A model generated the notes under the pieces. The model did not search any database. It had not been told where the DNA came from and was given only the letters and a program-made list of their open reading frames with translations. Positions 17,349-25,912 of a DNA stretch of 64,000 nt are shown one piece after another. The first letter of the stretch is position 1, and each line of letters begins with the position of its first letter. Position numbers and translations under genes: made by a program. The DNA comes from Accumulibacter jenkinsii (GTDB taxonomy: Bacteria; Pseudomonadota; Gammaproteobacteria; Burkholderiales; Rhodocyclaceae), in the NCBI GenBank assembly GCA_036625225.1, contig JAZKUF010000005.1, forward strand, positions 192,859 through 256,858. The letters run 5' to 3'.

Positions 17349-18129
17349 CTGGCGAAGCCTGCACGCGCAACTCGGTCCCGATTGCCTGCGGATCGCTTCG
17401 TACAATATTCACTGTTGCATCGGAGCCGACCGGCAATGCCATCCCGGACGGGTGGCGCACGTGCTCGACGAACTCGGCTGCGACACCATTGGCCTGCAGG
17501 AAGTCAATAATCAGCCCGGTGACCGGGAGGATTCGATGCAGCTCGATTTCCTCTCGCGGGTGATGCAGATGGAGAGCGTTGCCGGTCTCGACCTGATCCG
17601 CCACCACGGCCACTTCGGCAACGCCTTGCTGACCAGCCGCCGGGTGCTGGAGGTGGCTCGCCACGACTTAAGCTACGAGTCGCGCGAGCCGCGCGGCGCG
17701 CTCGACGTGACGCTCGATGTCGCCGGACAGCGCGTGCGCGTGATCGTCACCCACCTGGGCCTGCGACCGGCGGAGCGGCGCTACCAGGTGCGCGGCATGC
17801 TGCGTCTGCTGCACGCCATTCCGTCCGAACAGCGGGTGGTCGTGCTCGGCGACATCAACGAATGGTTGCCGCTGAGCCGGCCGCTGCGCTGGCTGCACGG
17901 CATGCTCGGCCGCAGCCCGGCCGAACGCTCGTTTCCGGCCCGTTTTCCGGCTTTCGCGCTCGACCGCGTCTGGGTGCGGCCACGCGGTGCCCTGCTCGCC
18001 TTCGGGGTGCACCGTTCGGAAGCCGCGCGGCAGGCCTCCGATCACTTGCCGGTGAAGGCCATCGTCGCTACCCGGGAGGCGGGGACGAGCGCCATGACCG
18101 GTTTGCTGAGAGGCTCCCCGAGCGCCTGA
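17320..18129 (+). CDS. Endonuclease/exonuclease/phosphatase family protein
   Basis: 269 residues, starting inside the end of the phospholipase gene, so translation is probably coupled. EEP family signatures are clear: RIASYNIHCCIG, the metal-binding glutamate in IGLQEVNNQ, VIVTHLGLRPAERR, VVLGDINEW and the terminal SDHLPVKA. It probably hydrolyses phosphodiester bonds in lipids or nucleic acids. Pairing with a phospholipase D and a VTT domain is common in proteobacteria and suggests phospholipid remodelling. There is no clear signal peptide. The C-terminal tail is short and unconserved. Confidence 0.85.
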   Translation: MAGRANELANWRSLHAQLGPDCLRIASYNIHCCIGADRQCHPGRVAHVLDELGCDTIGLQEVNNQPGDREDSMQLDFLSRVMQMESVAGLDLIRHHGHFGNALLTSRRVLEVARHDLSYESREPRGALDVTLDVAGQRVRVIVTHLGLRPAERRYQVRGMLRLLHAIPSEQRVVVLGDINEWLPLSRPLRWLHGMLGRSPAERSFPARFPAFALDRVWVRPRGALLAFGVHRSEAARQASDHLPVKAIVATREAGTSAMTGLLRGSPSA

Positions 18130-18198
18130 AGGCGATTCGCCGCGCGGGGAGGAAGGGAGTAGCCCGTGCAGCGGAACGGCTGCAGCAGCGGACCGCGC

Positions 18199-18957
18199 TC
18201 AGGCAGAGGTCAGGCCGTTGCGGATGGCGTACTTGGTGAGATCGGCGACGCTGTGCAGGTCGAGCTTGCGCATGATGTTGCGGCGATGAACTTCGACCGT
18301 CGAGGGCGCGAGATGAAGACGGTCGGCGATTTCCGGCGACGTGCGACCGTCGGCGATCAACTGCAGCACCTGCCGTTCGCGCGACCCCAGCCGGGGCGTC
18401 ACGAGCGAGCGCAAGGACCCGTCGCGGCAGGCCTCGGTGATACTGGCGGCGGCGTCCGGGCAGAGGTAGGTCCGATTCGTCTGCACCGCCCGGATGGCCC
18501 GCAACAACTCGTCGCCGGCGCCGGCCTTGGTGACGTAGCCGGCGGCACCGGCGCTCAACATGTCGAGCACGAAATGCTGGTCGGCGAAAGCCGACAGGGC
18601 GATGACCTTGATCCGCGGGTTGATGCCGCGCAGCTGCCGGGTGGCTTCGATGCCGTCCATTCCCGGCATGTTGATGTCCATGCACACGATGTCGGGTTCG
18701 TGCTGGCGGACGCTGCGGATGAGTTCCTGACCGTCGCCGACTGCGGCAACGATCTCCAGGTCGGCGATCTTTTCGAGCAGCGTTCCCAGGGCTTCGCGAA
18801 ACATCCGGTGATCGTCGGCAAGCACGATGCGGACTCGCTTCCTCGCCCGTTCCGAGGAAGCCTCCCGCAGCTTCTCCTGCGGCGCCGGGGTCGCCGCGAG
18901 CGCTGTTTCACGCTCGGCCGCCGCCGCCGGCCGGATAGGCTTTTCGCTTGGCACCAT
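18199..18957 (-). CDS. NarL/LuxR-type response regulator
   Basis: 252 residues from the ATG at 18957 (AAGGG upstream); the open frame extends 28 codons further. An Ala/Glu-rich leader of about 40 residues precedes the receiver domain. That domain has the acidic pair in VLADDH, the phosphoacceptor in MDINMPGMDG, a serine in ALSAFAD and lysine in VTKAG. The C-terminal LuxR helix-turn-helix reads LGSRERQVLQLIADGRTSPE and STVEVHRRNIMRKL. No cognate kinase is adjacent. It is convergent with the EEP gene and in line with arsJ, whose stop is about 250 bp upstream. Confidence 0.88.
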   Translation of the reverse strand: MVPSEKPIRPAAAAERETALAATPAPQEKLREASSERARKRVRIVLADDHRMFREALGTLLEKIADLEIVAAVGDGQELIRSVRQHEPDIVCMDINMPGMDGIEATRQLRGINPRIKVIALSAFADQHFVLDMLSAGAAGYVTKAGAGDELLRAIRAVQTNRTYLCPDAAASITEACRDGSLRSLVTPRLGSRERQVLQLIADGRTSPEIADRLHLAPSTVEVHRRNIMRKLDLHSVADLTKYAIRNGLTSA

Positions 18958-19080
18958 CGCACCCTTGTTTGCAATGACGGCGATTCTATTCCAGATATCC
19001 GGTGGATGAAAGCGCTGGCCTTGCTGCCAGCAGTTCGACATTCAACTCCGGTCAGCGGCCCGTTGACCAGACTGCGCTCG

Positions 19081-19104
19081 CTCTCGCCAGGAATCTGGCG
19101 AGAG
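19081..19104. terminator. Hairpin downstream of arsJ
   Basis: Perfect 10-bp arms (CTCTCGCCAG and complement) with a 4-nt loop, about 105 bp beyond the arsJ stop in its direction of transcription. It is a plausible terminator of the arsJ-GAPDH transcript. No T run is visible. Confidence 0.55.
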
Positions 19105-19209
19105 CCTTGGACACGGCGAGCATGGTCCTCCCTTCGACAGCCAGGCGCTCCGTGCCAGGGCCATCATCCGCAGCAGCGAAGCCGCCCCATAAAGTTGGGC
19201 AGGAATTCC

Positions 19210-20502
19210 CTAATCCCCCATCTCGCCGAGCTTGATCGGCTTCGATCTCGGGCCGGTGTGGCGCGGCAGGAGGAGCGACAGCAGGCCGGCGACGAGGACG
19301 AAAGCAGCCGACGCCCACAGGCAGGCGATCAAACCGTTGCTCGGGCCGCTCTGAACCCCCCACTGGTAGAGCGCCCCCGAAAGCACCGTTCCCGCCAGGC
19401 GGCCCATGGCGTTGGCCATATAGTAGAAACCGACGCTCATTGCCACCTTGTCGCTGTCGGTGTAGGCCAGGATCAGGTACGAATGGACCGCCGAGTTCAG
19501 CGCAAAAACCGTCCCAAAGATGATCAAACCGGCAACCACCACGGTACTCGGTGCCACCCCGGCACTGAGCCCCAGCGCAATGCCGGCCGGTAGCGCCGCG
19601 AGGACGAAAGCCAGGATGGTCGCGGTTCGCCCGTCCGGTTCGTGCTGCCCCTCGACGCGGCTGCGCAAGAGGCCGGGGGTCGCCGCCTGAACGATGCCAT
19701 AACCGATGACCCAGACCGCCAGAAACCCCCCGGATTGCCAGAAGGTCCAGCCGAGCACGCTCGACAGGAAGACCGGCAGGCCGACGACGAACCAGACGTC
19801 ACGCGCCCCGAAGAGGAAGATGCGCGCCGCCGCGAGCTTGTTGACCGCGGCGTTACGCGAAAACATCTGCCCGAACTTCGCTTTCCGGTTGGCTTCGCCA
19901 AGTCCGCCGCGCATCAGCAAGGCGGCGAGGAGGAGAGTGACACCCACCAGCCCCACGAGCAGTTTCAACGCCGTCTGAAAGTCGAGCAGGGTGAGGAGCA
20001 AGCCGCCCAGAAAGAAACCGACCCCCTTCAAGGCGTTCTTCGACCCGGTCAGGATCGCCACCCAGCGGTATAGTGTCGCCGAGGCATTCTCCGGCACGAT
20101 CAGCTTGACGGCGCTCTTCGAACTCATCTTGGTCATGTCCTTGGCGATCCCGCTCAGTGCCTGCGAGGCCATGACCCAGGCGACGACGAGCCAGGACTGC
20201 GGCGCAAAGGCGAGCATCGACAGCGCCGCGAGTTGTGTACCGAGACCGAGGAACAGCGTCGTCTTGAGCCCGAAGCGGGCGCCGATGTAACCGCCGAAGA
20301 GATTGGTCAGGATGCCGAAAACTTCGTAAAAGATGAACAGCGAAGCAACCGCAAGCGGCGTGTAGCCCAGATTGTAGAAATAGAACAGCACCAGCATGCG
20401 GGTGGCGCCATCGGTCACCGTATCGGACCAGTAGGCGGCGGTGACCAGGATATAGTTGCGCAGGCCGGCAGCCGGGGGCGTCGCTGCGGATGAATCGCTC
20501 AT
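19210..20502 (-). CDS. arsJ: Organoarsenical efflux MFS transporter ArsJ
   Basis: 430 residues with 12 predicted membrane helices. Distinctive blocks are NYILVTAAYWSDTVTDGATRMLVLFYF at the start, GIAKDMTKMSSKSAVK in the central loop and VGFYYMANAMGRLAGTVLSGALYQWG near the end. This matches ArsJ, which exports 1-arseno-3-phosphoglycerate. The identification is strengthened by the GAPDH gene immediately upstream on the same strand, about 90 bp away. That enzyme makes the unstable arseno-ester from arsenate, and the two together give arsenate resistance. Confidence 0.92.
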   Translation of the reverse strand: MSDSSAATPPAAGLRNYILVTAAYWSDTVTDGATRMLVLFYFYNLGYTPLAVASLFIFYEVFGILTNLFGGYIGARFGLKTTLFLGLGTQLAALSMLAFAPQSWLVVAWVMASQALSGIAKDMTKMSSKSAVKLIVPENASATLYRWVAILTGSKNALKGVGFFLGGLLLTLLDFQTALKLLVGLVGVTLLLAALLMRGGLGEANRKAKFGQMFSRNAAVNKLAAARIFLFGARDVWFVVGLPVFLSSVLGWTFWQSGGFLAVWVIGYGIVQAATPGLLRSRVEGQHEPDGRTATILAFVLAALPAGIALGLSAGVAPSTVVVAGLIIFGTVFALNSAVHSYLILAYTDSDKVAMSVGFYYMANAMGRLAGTVLSGALYQWGVQSGPSNGLIACLWASAAFVLVAGLLSLLLPRHTGPRSKPIKLGEMGD

Positions 20503-20590
20503 CGTCGTCTTCTCCAGTGGGGTACGGATACGCCGGAGCCGTCATCCGCGTCGTGGCGTGACCGCACCGGCAGCGATGTCGGGAAGCGCC

Positions 20591-21601
20591 TTACAGCGAC
20601 GCGGCGAGCTTGCGCGCCAGTTCCACGTAGCGATTCGCGTATCCCCACTCGTTGTCGTACCAGGCGTAGATCTTGACCATGGTGCCATTGATGACCAGGG
20701 TGTGCGCGGCGTCTACGATCGACGAGCGCGGATCGCCGCAGTAGTCCATCGATACCAGGGGCCGATCCTCGAAACCCAGGATCCCTTTGAGCGCCCCTTC
20801 GGCCGCCGCCTTCAAGAGGCCGTTGACCTCCTCGACGCTCGTCGGGCGCTGCATTTCGAAGACGCAATCGGTGATCGATGCGTTGAGCAGTGGCACGCGC
20901 ACCGCGTGGCCGTCGAGTTTACCTTTCAGTTCCGGGAAGATCAGCGCAATGGCGGTCGCCGAACCGGTCGTCGTCGGCACCAGCGACAGGCTCGACGCGC
21001 GCGCACGGCGCAAATCCTTGTGCATCTGGTCATGCACGCTCTGCGTGTTGGTCGAACTGTGGATGGTGGTGATCATGCCGTGTGAAATGCCGATCGCCTC
21101 ATGTACCACCTTGACCACCGGCGCCAGGCAGTTGGTGGTGCATGAGGCGGCAGTGACGATGTGGTCGCGGGCCGGGTTGTAAAGCTGGTCATTGACACCC
21201 ATGACGATGTTCAGCGTATCGCCGCCCTTGACTGGCGCCGCGACGATCACCTTTTTCACGCCTGCCGTCAGGTAGGGCGACAGTTCCTCGACCGTGCGCC
21301 ACTTGCCGCTGGCTTCGAGAACGATGTCCACTCCGGCCTCGCGCCATGGACCACCAGCAACATCCTTGGCGGTGCTGTAGCCAATCGCCTTGCCGTCGAT
21401 CACCATTCGCCCATTGCTCACCCCAACCGCGTGCGGCCAACGGCGATGCACCGAATCGAATTCGAGCAGGTGCGCCGCGGACTCTACCGGCCCATTCGGC
21501 TCGTTGATGTGCACGAACTCCAGTTCCGGGTAGTCCCACGCGGCGCGCAACGCCAGTCTGCCAATACGCCCGAAACCATTGATGCCAACCTTGACCGTCA
21601 T
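20591..21601 (-). CDS. ArsJ-associated glyceraldehyde-3-phosphate dehydrogenase
   Basis: 336 residues; ATG at 21601 after CGGAGGAACG. The NAD-binding start MTVKVGINGFGRIGRLALR, the catalytic ASCTTNCLAP cysteine with its HSSTNTQ partner region, and the closing YDNEWGYANRYVELA all fit a type I GAPDH. Position before arsJ marks it as the arsenate-detoxifying copy rather than the glycolytic one. It arsenylates glyceraldehyde-3-phosphate using arsenate. All catalytic residues are present. Confidence 0.93.
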   Translation of the reverse strand: MTVKVGINGFGRIGRLALRAAWDYPELEFVHINEPNGPVESAAHLLEFDSVHRRWPHAVGVSNGRMVIDGKAIGYSTAKDVAGGPWREAGVDIVLEASGKWRTVEELSPYLTAGVKKVIVAAPVKGGDTLNIVMGVNDQLYNPARDHIVTAASCTTNCLAPVVKVVHEAIGISHGMITTIHSSTNTQSVHDQMHKDLRRARASSLSLVPTTTGSATAIALIFPELKGKLDGHAVRVPLLNASITDCVFEMQRPTSVEEVNGLLKAAAEGALKGILGFEDRPLVSMDYCGDPRSSIVDAAHTLVINGTMVKIYAWYDNEWGYANRYVELARKLAASL

Positions 21602-21769
21602 TTCTCGTTCCTCCGAATGGTGATTGGTGCTCCGCTGGACCCCAGCGAGCTGAAGACCTGGATGCCGCAAGCAAGGTCGCTTAACGTCGCTTTGTGACAT
21701 CATTTTTATATTGATAGAATAATAGAAATTTGTAAACTTCTTTTCGCTGCTGACAACACCCCCCAAGAC
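21602..21769. promoter_or_regulatory. Divergent ars control region
   Basis: 168 bp between the GAPDH start and the broken arsC. It contains an AT-rich island (TTTTTATATTGATAGAATAATAG, 21703-21725) in otherwise GC-rich DNA, and the two genes are divergent. This is where an ArsR-type operator and the promoters would be expected. No arsR gene is in the window and no exact operator could be assigned. Confidence 0.4.
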
Positions 21770-21860
21770 ATGAATGCTCTTTTCCTCTGCACCCGGCAAC
21801 TTCTGCCGCTCCATCCTGGCTGAAGCGATCTTCAATCACCTCGCCTGGCCCGGATCGGCA
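21770..21860 (+). pseudogene. Arsenate reductase (low-Mr phosphatase type) fragment, frameshifted
   Basis: ATG at 21770 gives MNALFLCT and then falls out of frame. Deleting one C near 21794 yields MNALFLCTGNFCRSILAEAIFNHLAW, which matches the start of thioredoxin/glutaredoxin-type ArsC proteins with the CX5R phosphatase loop. After about 28 residues homology stops and the following sequence is unrelated. The gene is therefore both frameshifted and truncated. Its place opposite arsJ/GAPDH suggests it once belonged to a larger ars operon. Confidence 0.65.
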
Positions 21861-22467
21861 GCCTCCTACGATGAACCATGCCTGAACTTTGAAGGCCTGC
21901 CGGTTCATCTCACCACTTCCGACCCGGCGGCACACCTGACGGAAACCCTGGCGGGCAGCCTCCATCATCTGGCCGTCAGCCGCATCGATCCGCATACGGT
22001 CACCGAGCGTTACCGCCAGCATGTGCTGGAAACCAGGGGTGCCACCCGGGGTCCATTGGCTGAGGAAGCCGATGCAGGCGGAGAAGCACTGATCAGCAAG
22101 ACTCAGGAAGCATCATGCTTGCCAAAGGCGTTCTTCCCTCTGCGGAATCCGTCGACCTCGGGGATGGCAGGCCGCCAGTCGGGCAGATGCCCAATCTTTG
22201 CGTAAACCACCGCGAGGCGCGCCAGTGCTGGCTTCTCGGCAAGAAGTGGCCCGAGTTATCCAGGATTTTTGTGGATAACTCGGGCCACTTAGTTGCCGGA
22301 GAAGACAGGCGGGAAGGAACTGCTTGAGCCGGGGAGCATCGAAACCGGACGCCTCTAAACCGGTACAAGTGATTGTGACCGCGATCTTCTGTCCGGGATC
22401 GGCACCGATCTGCAGGAGGCCAACGCAAGCTTGCCGAGTTTGCCACTCACGACGGGAGATCATCATG
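21861..22467. other. Decayed sequence between arsC remnant and intron
   Basis: About 600 bp without a recognisable gene. An open plus-strand frame continues to 22205 but resembles nothing known. The only clear structure is the 19-bp inverted repeat at 22244-22290. The segment next to the intron is its 3' exon and reads MMISRREWQTRQ on the minus strand, an unidentified frame. Confidence 0.4.
22244..22290. repeat. Perfect 19-bp inverted repeat with a DnaA-box-like core
   Basis: Arm AAGTGGCCCGAGTTATCCA and its exact complement are separated by 9 bp. The right arm and loop together contain TTATCCACA on the minus strand (22270-22278), which equals the consensus DnaA box. It may be a terminator, a pair of abutted insertion-sequence ends, or a replication-related site. 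It lies in non-coding sequence. Confidence 0.7.
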
Positions 22468-24446
22468 TAGAGTCGAGAGGTGGCGCGGTAGCGTTAGGTT
22501 CGGCTTGTCTGTTTCCGTCCCTTTCGTCTGACGGTGCCCAAGTAGCCTTGCCCTAACCCCGTTTCCACCTCCCGCTCATCGAACCGGACAGGCGGATTTC
22601 CCGCATCCGGCTCTCGGACAAGACATCATGCTTTCGCCCACGGAAGGTCATGGGTTCTCGCCGGCAAATTGACCAGTCTCAACTTCTCATATAGGTGCTG
22701 ATCGGGGTAGCGCGTTCTCCCCTTGCCGGGAACCTTGTGTTTCCTGCACAACCACCGGCGGAGCCGTTGCGTGACATGGGTATTGATCGCCCGGTAGGCC
22801 GGACTGACCGGACCAAGGCAGAAGTAGTTTGCCCAGCCGATCAGTTTCCGGTTCAGCCGTCCCACGACCACGTCGGCGTCCAATAAGGTTCGGCAATGGT
22901 CAGTCTCCTGAGTGATGCTGTCCACCATCCGTTTGATGCTTTTCTTCGACGGGCGGGTGCCGATATAGGCTCGCCCGGTTTGTCGGTTGTAGCAGCTCCC
23001 GAAGGTGTAGCCCAGGAAATCAAACCGCTCTTGCGGTATTCGACACAGGTGTGTCTTCTCGTCGTTCACCGTCAGTTTCAACGTGCTCATCATTGCTCGC
23101 ATCGCCTCCATGGCCTCATCAGCCCGGCCTTTGCAGCAGATCACGAAGTCGTCCGCATAATTGACGATTTGCGCCGACCAGCGACGCGCATGCCCCCGTA
23201 GTTTCCATCCCAGAATGAATCGCCGCATGTACAGATTTGAAAGTAGCGGTGAGATGGGCGCCCCCTGAGGTGTGCCGCGCCCGGTATCCCGGTTGGACGT
23301 CGTCCGTTTCCGGTGACCGTGTCCCTCGTCCTCTTCCACAGGCGCCTCCAGCCATTGCTTGATGAGGTGCAACACGTGCCGATCGACGATCCGACGGGCC
23401 ACGCTCTTCATCAGTTCGGCATGCGGGATGCTATCGAAGTAGCCTGACAGATCCGCATCCACGACTTGTTGGTGTCCTGTGTTCAGCAACCGATGGACCG
23501 CATTTACCGCATCCTGCGCCCCCCGTTCTGCCCGGTAGGCGTATTGCTCCGGTTGCAGGTCGGCTTCAAAAATAGGTTCCAGCACGATCATGGCGGCCGT
23601 TTGTACGACTCGGTCGGTGATCGTCGGAATCCCCAAAGGGCGCAGTTTGCCGTTCGGCTTCGGAATCCAGACCCGCTTGACCGCTTCCGGTCGGTAGTCT
23701 TTCCTCTTCAGCCGTTCCGCCAGTTCCCCGATCCAGCGTTCCTCGCCGTACGCTTCGATGTCTTCGAACCGCATTCCATCCACGCCGGCTGCACCTTTGT
23801 TGGCTTTGCAGCTTCGGTAGGCGTGGTCGAGCACGTCCCGTCGATAAATCTTGTCGTACAGGAGGTAGAACCGGAATTCGGGTTCTTCCTTCGCTTTGGC
23901 ATGTAACGCTATCTGCAGTTTCTGAACGTTTAGCGGAGTTTGCAGGTTGCCCAATCTCCTATCCCTTTCCGCTTCTTGCGTTGGTCTTGAACAAAGGCCC
24001 CTTTCCTCCATCGGCATTACCCGACTTCAACGGTACTACGGGCCTCTCCGCCACCCCAACTCGCCCGGCCTGTCCCTCGCGGGCGTCCGGTTGGTCTTGC
24101 GCTGACCACGTGAAGGGGCTTCCCGTGTTGCCTCTGCCTTCCTCTTCATGCATGCCGTCACCAATACCCCGGCGGAACCACAGGCTGCTTTTCGTTCGCT
24201 TCACCTGGGACAACGGCCTTCCCCGTATTAACGCCGGGTCGGCTTCCGCATCACCGTTTTCGAGGCCTGCTCAGTGTTCACTCACATTACGGCCTGCATG
24301 TTCGCCAAGTTCCTTACAGAACCCTCTACACCAGAGGCTTCAGCCGCTTCGTTACCTCCACGACTGCTCCAGTTGCTACCGGTCGGAACGAAAGTTACCG
24401 GACGGGATTCGCACCCGCGAGAAGACAGCGCCTTGGCACGGCGCAC
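22468..24446 (-). mobile_element. Group II intron
   Basis: About 1.98 kb on the minus strand. The 5' end is GTGCGCCGTGCCAAGG (starting at 24446), a normal group II start. The domain V hairpin is readable as GAGCCGGATGCGGGAAATCC followed by GCCTGTCCGGTTC (about 22580-22612). The 3' end is placed after CCACCTCTCGACTCTAC (22468). It contains an intact maturase gene. The insertion separates an unknown minus-strand sequence and lies just upstream of the EF-hand-like gene. The boundaries are estimates from consensus. Confidence 0.8.
22626..24017 (-). CDS. ltrA: Group II intron reverse transcriptase/maturase
   Basis: 463 residues. The reverse transcriptase core is complete, including WIPKPNGKLRPLGIPTITDRVVQ, DADLSGYFDSIP, GTPQGAPISPLLSNLYM and the catalytic YADD in IVNYADDFVI. 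A maturase X domain follows with LNRKLIGWANYFCLGPVS and LRRWLCRKHKVPGKGR. No HNH endonuclease domain is evident at the C terminus. The protein helps splicing and retrohoming of the surrounding intron and appears functional. Confidence 0.95.
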   Translation of the reverse strand: MPMEERGLCSRPTQEAERDRRLGNLQTPLNVQKLQIALHAKAKEEPEFRFYLLYDKIYRRDVLDHAYRSCKANKGAAGVDGMRFEDIEAYGEERWIGELAERLKRKDYRPEAVKRVWIPKPNGKLRPLGIPTITDRVVQTAAMIVLEPIFEADLQPEQYAYRAERGAQDAVNAVHRLLNTGHQQVVDADLSGYFDSIPHAELMKSVARRIVDRHVLHLIKQWLEAPVEEDEGHGHRKRTTSNRDTGRGTPQGAPISPLLSNLYMRRFILGWKLRGHARRWSAQIVNYADDFVICCKGRADEAMEAMRAMMSTLKLTVNDEKTHLCRIPQERFDFLGYTFGSCYNRQTGRAYIGTRPSKKSIKRMVDSITQETDHCRTLLDADVVVGRLNRKLIGWANYFCLGPVSPAYRAINTHVTQRLRRWLCRKHKVPGKGRTRYPDQHLYEKLRLVNLPARTHDLPWAKA

Positions 24447-24483
24447 GCAAAACACCGGCTATCGACGGCGGCAGGTCTCGGGA

Positions 24484-24834
24484 ATGGCGCTGATCCTGTT
24501 CTGGCTCATCGCAGCGAACGGCGCCGCTGGCACGGAAGGTGAGGAATCGCGGGTAGAGGGCGCCGAGGTTCCGGCAGGCGCTTCTCCCGGTTCGCCGATG
24601 TTGCCGACGGTTCCGCCAGAAGTCGTGAAGCCCGTGCTGCCGAGCGACTTCAAGGATGCCGAGGTGGTATTCAGGAAGCTCGATGTCGCCGATCGGGGCT
24701 ATGTGACTCGCCAAGACACCAAGGACCTGATCGGCTTCGAGACCGCATTCAGAACCGTGGATACTCAGGGCAGCGGCCGGCTGACGCGGGCGCAGTTCGG
24801 GCAGGCGTGGTCGATCTACACCGGTAAGCAATGA
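24484..24834 (+). CDS. Small exported EF-hand-like protein
   Basis: 116 residues from the ATG at 24484. It starts with a signal-like segment (MALILFWLIAANGAAGTEG) and a Pro/Glu-rich linker. Two EF-hand-like units follow: VVFRKLDVADRGYVTRQD and AFRTVDTQGSGRLTRAQF. Both loops lack the full calcium-ligand pattern, so metal binding is doubtful. The group II intron ends 37 bp upstream and may have cut it off from its promoter or changed its start. It stands alone. Confidence 0.6.
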   Translation: MALILFWLIAANGAAGTEGEESRVEGAEVPAGASPGSPMLPTVPPEVVKPVLPSDFKDAEVVFRKLDVADRGYVTRQDTKDLIGFETAFRTVDTQGSGRLTRAQFGQAWSIYTGKQ

Positions 24835-25024
24835 GGTCGGCGAAATCTTGCCGAAGCGGCCGGGAAACGACATACCCCAATGAACCCGAAACGCGCCTGC
24901 GGCACCGCTAGGCGGGCGGTTGCCGGGCGGGTGCTTGACGCTGCGGCGAGCAGACCTTCGGAACGAGGGTCCATGTGCGACTTTTGCCACAGTGCCCCGC
25001 AGTCGCGTAGGTAAAATGCGCTCC

Positions 25025-25327
25025 ATGACACGCTCTGACCTCATCAACGCCATCGCCTGCCGCTTCCCCGGTCTGCTCACCAAGGACGCCGAAGTATCGG
25101 TAAAAACGATCCTCGATGCCATCACCTCTTCTCTGGTTCGGGGGGATCGCGTCGAGATTCGGGGTTTCGGCAGTTTTGATCTCAACTACCGTCCGGCCCG
25201 CAGAGGGCGCAATCCGAAAAGCGGAGAAGCCGTCGCGGTCCCCCCGAAACACCTGCCGCATTTCACGCCGGGCAAGGAGATGCGCGACCGCGTCGACCAA
25301 TCGGCGGCGTTCACGCCCCTTCTATAA
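25025..25327 (+). CDS. ihfB: Integration host factor beta-like subunit
   Basis: 100 residues, starting MTRSDLINAIACRFPGLLTKDAE; an in-frame ATG nine bases earlier is an alternative start. The DNA-binding arm signature is present (VEIRGFGSFDLNYRPARRGRNPKSGE, then PHFTPGKEMRDRV). IHF beta bends DNA together with the alpha subunit. An alpha-like gene is 2.1 kb downstream, after citrate synthase. Chromosomes normally carry these genes elsewhere, so these are probably replicon-encoded copies. No neighbour on the same transcript is obvious. Confidence 0.85.
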   Translation: MTRSDLINAIACRFPGLLTKDAEVSVKTILDAITSSLVRGDRVEIRGFGSFDLNYRPARRGRNPKSGEAVAVPPKHLPHFTPGKEMRDRVDQSAAFTPLL

Positions 25328-25384
25328 CGTCCGCCCGACAACGTGGCGACCCTCCTGCAGTCGCCACGTTGCCGGGACCGAGCG

Positions 25385-25800
25385 TCACCACAAAGCCAGC
25401 CCCGGCGCGGCGCCGACCCCGCTGGCCGACAGCGTCAGCACCTCGTTACCGGCGACCTGCTCGCTGCCGTTGCCGGACGCCCGCCACCAACCACCCGGAA
25501 GGGTACCGGCGGACGGTACCAGAGAACCGGGAGCAGTGTCCGAAACCCAGAAACAGCGACGAGAACCGGAAGCGGCCATCGGATCCGGAAACATATCGGT
25601 GTAGTCGGGGGCTGATGACAGCTTGCGCACTTGCTCTTGCCGAAGAAAATCGTTTCCCCGGCCAGTTCCGTTGGGCTGGCCTTGCGGGGATCGAGTCGAC
25701 CATCAATGGCGAGTTCGCACCCCAGGATGACGCTGCGATTGACAGCGCCGGATCGGGGTCCATATACTTTCAGCGGGGCCACGGAAGTGATTGGCGGGGT
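25385..25800 (-). pseudogene. Remnant of a c-type cytochrome (di-heme peroxidase-like)
   Basis: On the minus strand a frame reads GRLDPRKASPTELAGETIFF then GKSKCASCHQPP. This has the CxxCH heme-binding motif in the context seen in di-heme cytochrome c peroxidase and MauG relatives. Just after the motif the sensible reading moves to another frame (DYTDMFPDPMA), and both ends lack the expected domains. It is therefore called a frameshifted fragment. The rest of 25328-25912 holds nothing else recognisable. Confidence 0.45.
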
Positions 25801-25912
25801 GCGGAGGCAGGAGAAGCGCGCCGGACGGACACCGCAAGGCCCCGAGTCCTCTTCCAGGCCGGTTCCGTTCCAGCGCATGATGACGCGTTGTCCCCAGGAA
25901 GGAGACCCAGCC

